A DNA stretch of 64,000 nucleotides from contig NZ_VBSL01000004.1 of NCBI RefSeq assembly GCF_006149005.1, forward strand, positions 186,001 through 250,000. The letters run 5' to 3'. The notes under the pieces are model-generated. The model made no database searches. It saw nothing but the letters and a program-made list of their open reading frames with translations, and was not told the DNA's origin. Positions 9,839 through 17,445 of this stretch are shown here, piece after piece (position 1 is the first letter of the stretch; every line of letters begins with the position of its first letter). The translations under genes were made by a program, and so were the position numbers. Origin of the DNA: Larkinella sp. C7 (lineage in GTDB: Bacteria > Bacteroidota > Bacteroidia > Cytophagales > Spirosomataceae).

Positions 9839-9857
9839 TGACAACTTTTTTTCAGGA
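9839..9857 (+). repeat. Second IS-end-like sequence
   Basis: TGACAACTTTTTTTCAGGA matches the IS right end in the outer TGACAAC and TCAGGA blocks (13 of 19 positions) and has the same length and orientation, 50 bp beyond the real right end. A third, shorter match lies at 9868-9884. They look like leftover right ends of related IS copies. Confidence 0.55.
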
Positions 9858-9867
9858 TCGGACAACG

Positions 9868-9884
9868 GTCAACGGAATTCAGGA
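9868..9884 (+). repeat. Third IS-end-like sequence at the KAP gene break
   Basis: GTCAACGGAATTCAGGA resembles the IS right end with a one-base gap. Its outer edge (9884) coincides with the point where KAP ATPase coding sequence stops, so it probably marks the original disrupting insertion. Confidence 0.4.
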
Positions 9885-10125
9885 CGAGACACATCGTCAT
9901 ACCCTTCAAAAATCCACCCATTAAAATAAAGGCAAACTGTATCATCCTGGCTAGCCTCAAGGTCTGCTTCTAACATCCGCATAATGCTTGATTTGCCGCT
10001 GCCCCAATCACCGAATACACATATAGTAACAGGAAGGATCTTATCATTCATCACTATTGGTAGACCAGCTCCGCATGCGTTTTAAACCCTAGCTGATCTA
10101 GAGTTGATTCGTTGTCAGCTCACAT
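9885..10125 (-). pseudogene. qatA: Truncated KAP-family P-loop ATPase (QatA-like) remnant
   Basis: Only the N-terminus of a KAP NTPase survives. From an ATG at 10125-10123 the minus strand reads Met, a TGA at 10122-10120, then ADNESTLDQLGFKTHAELVYQ. A one-base loss near 10064 then shifts the frame to IVMNDKILPVTICVFGDWGSG. The Walker A FGDWGSGKSS and the following LYFNGWIFEGYDD strand are typical of KAP proteins. The sequence ends where an IS-end-like repeat begins (9884). A 61-residue frame from 10054 is open but lacks most of the ATPase, which normally needs several hundred residues. The gene lies downstream of qatB-qatC on the same strand; assignment to QatA rests on that context. Confidence 0.75.
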
Positions 10126-10179
10126 AGGTGTTAATCAATTAGGATTAAGTATATAACAAAAATCTTAAAACTTCGATAC

Positions 10180-12081
10180 TCAACGTATTATGCAAATAGT
10201 AGAATTGCTCCTTTTCTCAAAATCACGTTTGAAACTTCTATCATCTTTTATGCGCCTTTCCGGATCATATATCACAAATAGCTTGTAGGCTCCTGGCGGG
10301 TATTTCATTATATCAGCGGCAAGCTGATCGGTAACTTTACTCGGTGGAGTGCTTCTACGGATGTATTTAGCTTCAATAAACAAATCCGAATCGGCATTTG
10401 TCGACGAATGGTCAGGAACTACAGTTGAGAAAGAAAAGCGAACGGCAGGGTATTCTCGTTCGTAGGCGACTTCGTCACGTTTCAAGAGCGCTTGGATTTG
10501 ATCATTAAGTGCATTTTCGTGATTAACTTTCGTACTTGCTAGGGCAATTGGGATGGCAGTAATCAAAATTTTAGCAATGTCATCAGCCAAACATTCTGCC
10601 TGATCACGCTGGAAGCGCCGTTCATTCACAACTTCGTAAATTGAATTTGGCAGGGGTGGTCCATAAATTGAATAGTGCGTGTCGACCATGCCCCGATAAG
10701 CCCGCTGTACGGCAGCCGAATGCCGCTGATATAAATCATGCAATTTTGTTACCTCTTCTTCTTCCTTAAAAGTCGGTGTATAAGCCGTTAAGTCGGCAAG
10801 TGGGTCTAAGTAAGATTCGCAGAATTCACCGAAATGAGTAGTAGCAAAGGAATGAGCATGACGCATATAATCAACTACATGCGTTCGGGCATCATTGCAT
10901 GGAAAAGCTTCTGTAGCCAAATCGAAATCATATATGGCATCATATTTATCTAATTGACTGGCATACATTGCAAACCGCCGATCAACACATTGAGAGCAAT
11001 AACCGCAATGAGAGGCTGTCGTTCGATTTTTAAAACCCAAAAATGTTTTTGTGCAGGTAACCGTAGCCGCTATTAAGCCTTGCTGATTATACTGTTTTAA
11101 CGAAGCAACAACCTCAGTCTTCGTCCAATAAAGGAATGGGTGTAAAATCTTGAACGATTTGATCGCTACAGATGAAAATACTTCCTGAAGTAATCCAAGT
11201 GTTTTTGGGTGCGTAGTTCGGCTGGCTCGACCATTAATTACATCCTGGCGCTTACTTAAGTTTATTGATGTGATGCCATTCTCGAATATATTTAATTCAT
11301 TCTGTCCGTAAGCCTGCGCTAGGGCATATCCAACGGCGGTGTAAAGGAAAAACCGTGTTCTTTGGGTTTCCTCGCTAGCACGAACACTACTCAGTGTGCA
11401 TTCAAGGGGGTGATAAAACAAACGGTTTGGATAGGCTTGTTTTAAAGCATCGTATACTCTTCTTTGTACGCGGGTTGTAGATGAATTAGATCGATGGCTA
11501 GTAATTATTACCTTATCAGGCGTTTTTTCTAAAAGTGAAACTACCCCAGCCAATGAATCTAATCCACCAGAAAATAAAGCTACTGGGTATGTAGCTGCTG
11601 TATTCATCGGCATCGAAACGATTTCATCATTGTGAAATAGACTCGTTAGGGGGTCTGATCCGATTCGTTTTGTAAAATGAAACTGATATGATTTATCCCC
11701 CGTAATAAATATCAATGCATCTTCTAGTTTCTTGTTTATATCAGCTTGTTGCCAAAATGATAAATCACGGACAGGTATGCAAAATATGAGTTCACGTGCC
11801 CAACTTGTGAATTCGACTTGATCAGTTGTCCCACGCTTTATCTGTCTGTCAGCTGCGTAAATAAAGGCAGCTATTTCGATCAAATCCCGAGTTCGATCCG
11901 GCATTTTTGATTGTAAATGGGAAGCGAAACTATGAATTTTGACGATCATATTCCGATTGGCCAGACCTTCACGGTTTATAAGCTTCAAAATACGATGATT
12001 TGGCGTCGTACCAGCCAGGGAGTCTGGTAGTGCTACGTTGTCGCAGAGAATAATATGTCGTGTATCAGTCTTCAAGATCAA
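10180..12081 (-). CDS. qatC: QatC-like QueC-family protein with C-terminal nuclease-like domain
   Basis: A 633-residue protein with a QueC-like ATP-pyrophosphatase core. The PP-loop is SGGLDS (171-176), and the QueC zinc ligands are conserved as Cys343 and Cys359/362/365 in the CGYCSQC segment. Residues 1-160 and about 390-540 lie outside QueC. The last 70 residues contain D566, E570 and K572 in SDLFIEAKY followed by LFVIYDP, an arrangement typical of PD-(D/E)XK nucleases. In Qat anti-phage systems the QueC homologue acts with QatB rather than in queuosine synthesis. The start is a TTG overlapping the end of qatB by 17 bp, suggesting coupling. Confidence 0.78.
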   Translation of the reverse strand: MILKTDTRHIILCDNVALPDSLAGTTPNHRILKLINREGLANRNMIVKIHSFASHLQSKMPDRTRDLIEIAAFIYAADRQIKRGTTDQVEFTSWARELIFCIPVRDLSFWQQADINKKLEDALIFITGDKSYQFHFTKRIGSDPLTSLFHNDEIVSMPMNTAATYPVALFSGGLDSLAGVVSLLEKTPDKVIITSHRSNSSTTRVQRRVYDALKQAYPNRLFYHPLECTLSSVRASEETQRTRFFLYTAVGYALAQAYGQNELNIFENGITSINLSKRQDVINGRASRTTHPKTLGLLQEVFSSVAIKSFKILHPFLYWTKTEVVASLKQYNQQGLIAATVTCTKTFLGFKNRTTASHCGYCSQCVDRRFAMYASQLDKYDAIYDFDLATEAFPCNDARTHVVDYMRHAHSFATTHFGEFCESYLDPLADLTAYTPTFKEEEEVTKLHDLYQRHSAAVQRAYRGMVDTHYSIYGPPLPNSIYEVVNERRFQRDQAECLADDIAKILITAIPIALASTKVNHENALNDQIQALLKRDEVAYEREYPAVRFSFSTVVPDHSSTNADSDLFIEAKYIRRSTPPSKVTDQLAADIMKYPPGAYKLFVIYDPERRIKDDRSFKRDFEKRSNSTICIIR

Positions 12082-12853
12082 GATTATACACGAGGTTTCT
12101 CTTAAGTTTCTTCAATGCGTAGCCTACAAAACCTTGAATTTCAGAATGTTTTGGGAATCGTTTAGCGGCATTGTTATTGTACCAGCCAGCTGCAAATTGC
12201 TGGGTTACCTTAGTAGTTTCAAATGCATTTCGAGATATGTCATCTAAATGAGAATCGAGACGTTTATTAAAATTACTGCGATCAAAAAGATTGTTGAATG
12301 AAGCAGACGCCTCCCGCTCAAGAAAGTATTTTAGATATCGGCCCAGGAAATTAGAGAAGTAGATCCTCGATATCTCACTGAAACCACCTGCATCAGCTGC
12401 CCGTCGCCACGGCTCAAATGGATCGGCATCACCACCAAAAAATAGAGTTGTTTGCTGTTGTTCCTTTTTTGTCCAAATACTGACAGTATCTATCAGTGCT
12501 TGTGATGATATTGTAGCATATTCCGTGTTTTCGCTATTAGTCAGATTGAATTGTTTTATCGACCTAGCTAATTCCAATAAGGAAAATGATGAAGATAAAG
12601 TGATACCATTCTGCAGTAAAAAAGTATGTGGATCACGCTGTTTCGACGCATGCAGTAGAATAAGCAAATAGGAAAATGAAGCCAAAACTCCTTTATCCTG
12701 ATTCATTCGTTCTATCTGCTGGGCTACATTCTTAGTGGTGTTAGTGGCAATAGAAGCCACATTATTATTCTGTGGTGAGAATTCGGTTAATTGAGCCACG
12801 ATGTTGCGCCATTGCTTCGTGCTTGGAAGGTGGCTTATACGCTCGTGTCCCAT
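12065..12853 (-). CDS. qatB: QatB-like protein
   Basis: A 262-residue soluble, mostly helical protein. It begins Met-Gly-His (MGHERISHLPSTKQWR), and the Met-Gly start is a feature I associate with QatB. Further family-like segments are FFGGDADPFEPWRRAADAGG and the helical C-terminus NEIQ-like GFVGYALKKLK. It is the first gene of a minus-strand operon with the QueC-like protein and the KAP remnant. My recollection is that QatC-type enzymes modify the N-terminus of QatB-type partners; I treat that as a hypothesis. Assignment depends on the neighbour more than on the sequence of this protein. Confidence 0.65.
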   Translation of the reverse strand: MGHERISHLPSTKQWRNIVAQLTEFSPQNNNVASIATNTTKNVAQQIERMNQDKGVLASFSYLLILLHASKQRDPHTFLLQNGITLSSSFSLLELARSIKQFNLTNSENTEYATISSQALIDTVSIWTKKEQQQTTLFFGGDADPFEPWRRAADAGGFSEISRIYFSNFLGRYLKYFLEREASASFNNLFDRSNFNKRLDSHLDDISRNAFETTKVTQQFAAGWYNNNAAKRFPKHSEIQGFVGYALKKLKRNLVYNLDLED

Positions 12854-13194
12854 TAGGTTGAAGAATATTAGTTTAATTAAAGTTATTGTCTTTTGACAAG
12901 TGCAAAATGTATTTTTTATTGGTAATCATCAATATACAACTCAACAAATTTTTTATACGGTGGTGCTTTTATTGATGCGCGAGTAAGTCTGTTATGTATA
13001 GTGCTTTTGCTATAATGGCAAATTACAATTAATCTGATTACTAAGCCCTGAGACGACGCTGTGTTTAGCTTAGTCAACCTGCTTGGCAGCAGTTGAATTG
13101 GGCTGAAATTGAATAATAAAATATTAGCGTATTGCAAAGTTGCAAACCTTACAAAGTGTGCAATTTCTGCAAAATCATGATTTTGAAACATAGG
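12854..13194. other. Intergenic region upstream of qatB with a TTTGCA array
   Basis: The qatB promoter should lie in the AT-rich part next to 12853. A minus-strand 91-codon frame at 12916-13191 runs through the repeat array and has no family features; I regard it as non-coding. The array at 13131-13175 is the only clear element. Confidence 0.5.
13131..13175 (-). repeat. TTTGCANNN short-period array, copy 3
   Basis: On the minus strand this holds five units at 8-9 nt spacing (TTTGCAGAA-, TTGCACAC-, TTTGTAAGG-, TTTGCAAC- and TTTGCAAT-like). It lies 20 bp past the integrase stop codon. The unit order resembles the array at 8331-8380, with inverted orientation. Confidence 0.65.
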
Positions 13195-14439
13195 TCAACC
13201 GAAAATAGATTCTAGTGCTTTGTCAGTTGTATCTGTATCAAATTCGGAAAGGTACTTCTCTGTGATATTGATTTTAGAGTGTCTGAGCAGCTTCGAGATA
13301 GCATAGACATCCTTAATTTTCCTACGTCCCAGATCAGCGAATGTATGCCTAGCAGAGTGGAAGGATACTTCTTTATTAATGCCAGCCAATGAGCAGATCT
13401 TTTTGAGGTATTTATTAATGAGAGCATTCTTCCGGCTAATTTCGATCAATAGTTCCGCTTCAGTGGTGTAGGTACGATTCTGATTGAGGATATGAAACAC
13501 GTAGGCTTCAGGATCAGTTTTTAAAGGTTTATACTGCTGAATGATTTCTTCTGCTTGTGCTGGTATTTGAATCGAGTGGCCTTGGGTAACGGTGTTTTTT
13601 GTTTTGCGCATCACATAGGACAACCGCTTACTATCGATATTTTTCCATTGCAAACAGGCAATGTCGCTGAAGCGCATTCCGGCTAAATAAAAAGCACACA
13701 ACCAATAATTACGGGTATGCCACAGCAGGGAGTCGGTGGGAAGGGCAATTTCACAGAATTGTTTGAGTTCTTCTTCGGTGAGCCTTACTCTTTCGGGTTT
13801 TCCTTCCTTGATTCTTATTTGAAGGAATGGGTTTTCTTGGATTGGGAGAATACCCTCCTTAACGGCTTGGTTAAAAATAGTACGGATTTTAGACAGACCT
13901 TTTGAAATTGTATTTGTGCTATTACCCTTTTGTTTACGGAGCCAGCTTTCATAATCGGTCAGCACCTTGACAGTAATGTCTGCAAAGAGTAATTTCTCCT
14001 CCTTAATAAACTCCAAAAACTTGTTGATTTCTGTACGAACATTTCGGGCAGTATTATATGGCTTATTGGTTAAATAGCCATAGGCGTATTGAAAAAAGTA
14101 AGTTGAAGACTTTCCTTTTAGGTTTTCGGCAATCACAGCAGACGAGACGTTTTTGACTTCGGCTTTTAGCTGGGTTGCTTCCGATTTGATAGAATCGATT
14201 TTTGCATTAATTACAGCGTGAAGGCGGAATGTACGCCGTACCTCCTTTTTGTTAGGGTTCCAGTCTTTGAGAGGGATATCGAATCCAATATATACCCGAC
14301 GGTGCTTTCGATTTTCAGTAATCCGCAGAAATAGGGGATAAAGGTCTCCCTTTTTAGGCTTGTTGCTGATTTCAACCGTAAAGGAAATAGAGTTGGTTCT
14401 CTTGCGGCCTTTTGTTGGTAAAGCTTCGTACTCAGACAT
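13195..14439 (-). CDS. Tyrosine-type site-specific recombinase (integrase)
   Basis: A 414-residue integrase of the Bacteroidota type: an N-terminal arm-binding domain (about 15-100), a SAM-like core-binding domain (about 110-205) and the catalytic domain (about 215-410). The catalytic residues are Arg256 in AGMRFSD, Lys near 281, His361 and Arg364 in HSARHT, His387 in LLRHSK and nucleophile Tyr396 in EKYLS. All are present, so the protein should be active. Its start is 177 bp from the tRNA-like attachment fragment at 14616, the usual position for an integrase next to its att site. Confidence 0.93.
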   Translation of the reverse strand: MSEYEALPTKGRKRTNSISFTVEISNKPKKGDLYPLFLRITENRKHRRVYIGFDIPLKDWNPNKKEVRRTFRLHAVINAKIDSIKSEATQLKAEVKNVSSAVIAENLKGKSSTYFFQYAYGYLTNKPYNTARNVRTEINKFLEFIKEEKLLFADITVKVLTDYESWLRKQKGNSTNTISKGLSKIRTIFNQAVKEGILPIQENPFLQIRIKEGKPERVRLTEEELKQFCEIALPTDSLLWHTRNYWLCAFYLAGMRFSDIACLQWKNIDSKRLSYVMRKTKNTVTQGHSIQIPAQAEEIIQQYKPLKTDPEAYVFHILNQNRTYTTEAELLIEISRKNALINKYLKKICSLAGINKEVSFHSARHTFADLGRRKIKDVYAISKLLRHSKINITEKYLSEFDTDTTDKALESIFG

Positions 14440-14615
14440 ATTTTTAGAGCAAATGTTAGCCTTGCTAAGATAACCAATTTGGAAATTTTACTGTAACATT
14501 ACTGAAACATTTCTTACTTTTGGTTGATAAAGCCTTCTTCCACTTGCTTCAAAATGTGCTATTTAGAGCTAATTTGAAGGTATTTTGCAATAAACTAAAG
14601 CAGCTTAATGTAAAT

Positions 14616-14638
14616 GTTCGAGTCCGGCTCCCGGTACA
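14616..14638 (+). other. Displaced tRNA 3' end (attachment-site scar)
   Basis: The 23 bases contain a T-loop TTCGAGT followed by CCGGC (the T-stem 3' strand), TCCCGGT (the acceptor 3' strand) and discriminator A. The upstream sequence cannot form the T-stem partner, D-arm or anticodon arm, so this is only a 3' fragment. It is followed at once by a strong terminator. This is the pattern left when an element integrates into a tRNA 3' end and supplies its own copy to the 5' part. The GCCGGGA-type acceptor it would pair with is common in tRNA-Leu, so tRNA-Leu is the likely target; the other half is outside the window. Confidence 0.65.
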
Positions 14639-14640
14639 AT

Positions 14641-14687
14641 AAACACCTTACGAAAAGCTGATTTTCAGTGATTTGTAAGGTGTTTTT
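14641..14687 (+). terminator. Strong intrinsic terminator behind the tRNA scar
   Basis: AAACACCTTAC (14641-14651) pairs with GTAAGGTGTTT (14675-14685) in an 11-bp perfect stem, continued by T residues on the 3' side. The loop contains a smaller GAAAA/TTTTC hairpin. It is probably the original tRNA terminator, left on the chromosomal side of the integration. Confidence 0.85.
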
Positions 14688-14755
14688 GGTTTCTAACGGT
14701 TTGTTATATTCCGTGGAAAACACGATAAGTCGCAGAGTAGCCTGATCGCTGGTTC

Positions 14756-14785
14756 GAATTCACACTGAGACTGACCGAATTCACA
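14756..14785 (+). promoter_or_regulatory. Candidate LytTR operator: two direct repeats GAATTCACA
   Basis: GAATTCACA occurs at 14756-14764 and 14777-14785, separated by 12 bp (21-bp period, two helical turns). LytTR regulators such as AgrA bind 9-bp direct repeats with about 12-bp spacing. The site lies 56 bp upstream of a LytS/LytTR pair, which suggests autoregulation. Base identity to known LytTR sites is limited. Confidence 0.45.
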
Positions 14786-14841
14786 TTGCCCAACATGATG
14801 GTTAAAAAAGATCCTTTTTTTGATGTCTCAAATTCGACAAC

Positions 14842-16467
14842 ATGAAAAAGACCATCTTCGCCATCATCGCCGGGAGTCTGACCCTGACTTCAGTCCAGGC
14901 GCAAATCAACTGGGGCGACTACTCCCAAAGTTTTCCGGCTGAGGTCGGAAACAGGCCCTCAGCGGTGGGCTTGATTCTGGCCATTCGAAAAGAGAACAAT
15001 GCATTTTGGGAAATCCGGGACAAGAGCCGCCATGAAATTGATCTGGCGAAAAACCCGGTTTTTCAACGGGAACGGCCCCAGGGATTCGTGGTCCGCACCA
15101 CGTTCGATACGGCGCGGGCGCAGTTCTTTCTGCACGGCGTGGGGCCGCAAATGGCCCGGCAGTACCAGTTTCGGGTGATGGAATATCCGGGCCATCGGGT
15201 GCTGGTTCCCTGGCAGGGCATCGACCGGTTTACCGATTCAACCGTGATCCACGATTCGGGGATGCCGGCAATGGCGTATCTTGGCGGCTACAGAACCCGG
15301 CTGGGGAAGATGCTGATCGTGGATGTCAGAAACACCCGACAAAACCAGATTGTGGCGACTTCGCTGGTGGCCTGGGAGTCGGTCAAGCCGGTGATTACCA
15401 GTGTGTATACGTCCGAAACGATCGGTGATTTTTTTCAGAAGTTGCAATCGCCCTGGCTGCCCGACCGGCAATCCACGGGCAATTTTTCCCCGGTTTTTAC
15501 GGTTCCATCCACGAACGAAAACCTGATTTTTGCGCTCGAAAAGGGTCAATTCAGTAAAAAACAGATTCAGTACGAATTGGTCCGAAACGGCAGCGTCTAC
15601 AGCCCCTGGCGTGACAATGAATACAACAACAGTTTTGTCTGGCTCAAAGCGCATCCCCCCGGAGCGTATATGATCCGGATTCGGTATTCGGCTCAGCCGC
15701 AGCACGTTGTGGAATACCGCTTTGCCGTTCAACCGGCCTGGTATCAAACAAACCGGTTTCGGTTGGTAGCGGGCATGTTTGTGGCGGCCTTCCTGGGCGC
15801 GGGTTCTTTCCTGCTGTTGTTTATCCGGCAACGGAGGAAAACCCGGCAGGAACAGGTGGGCAAAACCCGCTTGCAGCTCGAATTGAAGGCGATTCACGCC
15901 CAGCTCAATCCGCATTTTGTCTTCAACGCCCTCAGCTCGATTCAGGGCCTCATCAACAAAGAGGACATCGAAGGGGCCAACCGGTACCTGTCCGATTTTG
16001 CCCGGCTCCTGCGGGAGTCGCTGCAACATGCCCACAAAGACGAGCTTTCCCTGCACGAAGAAATCCAGATGCTGGATACGTATTTGAAGCTGGAGCAGCT
16101 CCGGTTTGGGTTTCAGTATTCCATCCGCGCCGATGCTGCGATCAATGTGTATGAAACGGCTATCCCGGTGATGCTTCTACAGCCTTTGGTCGAAAACGCA
16201 GTCAAACACGGCGTCGCTTCCCAACAGGAAAAGGGTGTTATTGCTGTGGTTTTCAGTCGGCTGTCTCAGGTCATGACCGTGACCATTACCGACAATGGCC
16301 GCGGATTTATGGAGGATAAGGCCGGTAACGGTTTGGGATTGAGCCTCACCCGCGACCGAATTGAGCGCTTGAACAAACTCCATTCCGACGGGCCAATTAC
16401 CTTGTCCATTCAGAAAGCCACCCCATCGGGAACGCAGATTACCCTTACCTTTGGGTCATGGTTTTGA
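14842..16467 (+). CDS. LytS-type sensor histidine kinase
   Basis: A 541-residue membrane kinase. A signal peptide (about 1-20, ending VQAQ) leads to a periplasmic sensor of some 290 residues, then one membrane segment (about 312-331, FVAAFLGAGSFLLLFI). The His_kinase domain has the phosphoacceptor in LNPHFVFNALSSI, the form typical of LytS/YehU kinases, and a HATPase with ENAVKHG, DNGRGF and GLGLSLTRDR. The stop overlaps the start of the LytTR regulator by 10 bp, so the two form an operon. The periplasmic domain is not one I recognise. Confidence 0.92.
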   Translation: MKKTIFAIIAGSLTLTSVQAQINWGDYSQSFPAEVGNRPSAVGLILAIRKENNAFWEIRDKSRHEIDLAKNPVFQRERPQGFVVRTTFDTARAQFFLHGVGPQMARQYQFRVMEYPGHRVLVPWQGIDRFTDSTVIHDSGMPAMAYLGGYRTRLGKMLIVDVRNTRQNQIVATSLVAWESVKPVITSVYTSETIGDFFQKLQSPWLPDRQSTGNFSPVFTVPSTNENLIFALEKGQFSKKQIQYELVRNGSVYSPWRDNEYNNSFVWLKAHPPGAYMIRIRYSAQPQHVVEYRFAVQPAWYQTNRFRLVAGMFVAAFLGAGSFLLLFIRQRRKTRQEQVGKTRLQLELKAIHAQLNPHFVFNALSSIQGLINKEDIEGANRYLSDFARLLRESLQHAHKDELSLHEEIQMLDTYLKLEQLRFGFQYSIRADAAINVYETAIPVMLLQPLVENAVKHGVASQQEKGVIAVVFSRLSQVMTVTITDNGRGFMEDKAGNGLGLSLTRDRIERLNKLHSDGPITLSIQKATPSGTQITLTFGSWF

Positions 16468-17216
16468 TGAAAGCACTGCTGATCGACGACGAGCAACCGA
16501 ATCTGGAGAACCTGCAGGCCCTGCTGGCCGCGTATTGTCCGCAGGTAGAAGTCTGTGGTACGGCCCTGAACGCGGAAATGGCTACCAACCGGCTGCACGT
16601 TCTCCAGCCCGATCTGGTATTTCTGGATATCCAGATGCCCCGGCAAAACGGATTCGACTGGTTGCGCAGCCTGCCTGCCTACGACTTTGCGGTGATTTTC
16701 GTCACGGCCTATGATCAGTTTGCCATCCAGGCCCTGCGGTTTGCCGCGGTGGATTACCTGTTGAAGCCCATTGCGATTGACGAATTACAGGCGGCCGTAG
16801 AAAGAGCCCGCCAACAACGGCAGTTGAAAGAACAGAATCAACTCCTGCAAAACCTGATGCACTTCCTGAAAGCCGGTCAGCCGCCCGAAGAGCCGCGAAT
16901 TGCTTTGGCGACGGCAAAGGAAACGCGGTTTGTAAAAACCGGTGAAATCATTCGCTGCGAATCGTCCAACAATTATACGACGTTTTACCTGATCGATGGA
17001 GAAGCCCTGCTGGTGTGTAAACCCATTTTCGGGTATGATGAGTTGTTGAAGGACTACGGTTTTGTGCGCTGCCATCAGTCGCACCTGGTGAATAAGCAGT
17101 TTATCAGGAGCTGGAAAAAAGAGTTCGGCGACTTTCTGGTGTTGACCAATGGCTCCGAAGTTCCCATTTCGAGGGCTAAAAAAGAAGACCTGAGAAAAGC
17201 ACTGCGTTTGTCATAA
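16458..17216 (+). CDS. LytTR-family response regulator
   Basis: A 252-residue regulator. The receiver domain covers 1-120, with acidic residues DDE at 10-12, phosphoacceptor Asp57 in LVFLDIQMP and a conserved Lys in YLLKPI. The C-terminal LytTR DNA-binding domain covers about 150-250, with IIRCESSNNYTTFYL and the closing FVRCHQSHLVNKQFI segment. It is coupled to the upstream kinase. The paired repeats at 14756-14785 are a likely binding site. Targets beyond its own operon are unknown; the PKD/LamG and caspase genes start 229 bp downstream. Confidence 0.93.
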   Translation: MVLMKALLIDDEQPNLENLQALLAAYCPQVEVCGTALNAEMATNRLHVLQPDLVFLDIQMPRQNGFDWLRSLPAYDFAVIFVTAYDQFAIQALRFAAVDYLLKPIAIDELQAAVERARQQRQLKEQNQLLQNLMHFLKAGQPPEEPRIALATAKETRFVKTGEIIRCESSNNYTTFYLIDGEALLVCKPIFGYDELLKDYGFVRCHQSHLVNKQFIRSWKKEFGDFLVLTNGSEVPISRAKKEDLRKALRLS

Positions 17217-17445
17217 AGCCGGGCATACACCGGGTCGAATGACAGGGAATCAGGTTGTTTTAAAACAATACTTCAGATCTTTACCAAGCTTGTCATTAAA
17301 TCAAAAATTAGCCTACTTATCCGTTAAAAATAAATACGGAAAATATTCCCCAACTGCATTAAAGTTGTCGTAATTTTATACGCTATAAATACTTATAAAA
17401 AAAAGTATTGCGGAGTATATAAGGATTTTTTCTTAATTCTTTGGT

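Larger units (their letters stand above)
1..14638. mobile_element. Right-hand part of a putative integrated genomic element
   Basis: This block is AT-richer than everything to its right. It carries an integrase gene at its right end, a phage-like recombination cassette, an insertion sequence and remains of a defence operon. It ends at a tRNA 3'-end fragment (14616-14638) followed by a terminator, which is what remains on the distal side when an element integrates into the 3' end of a tRNA gene. No full tRNA copy is visible to the left, so the other end should lie outside the window. The extent is inferred: the histidine kinases at 0.1-5 kb could instead be chromosomal if the element was rearranged. 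Confidence 0.5.

Noticed and set aside
9869-10054. 61-residue P-loop protein as an intact small gene
   Set aside because: It is the N-terminal part of a KAP ATPase with upstream frameshift and downstream truncation.
12916-13191. 91-codon minus-strand frame between qatB and the integrase
   Set aside because: It runs through the TTTGCA array, has no family features and unusual composition; an intergenic frame by chance.
14616-14638. Complete tRNA gene
   Set aside because: Only the T-loop side and acceptor 3' strand are present; the upstream bases cannot form the other arms.
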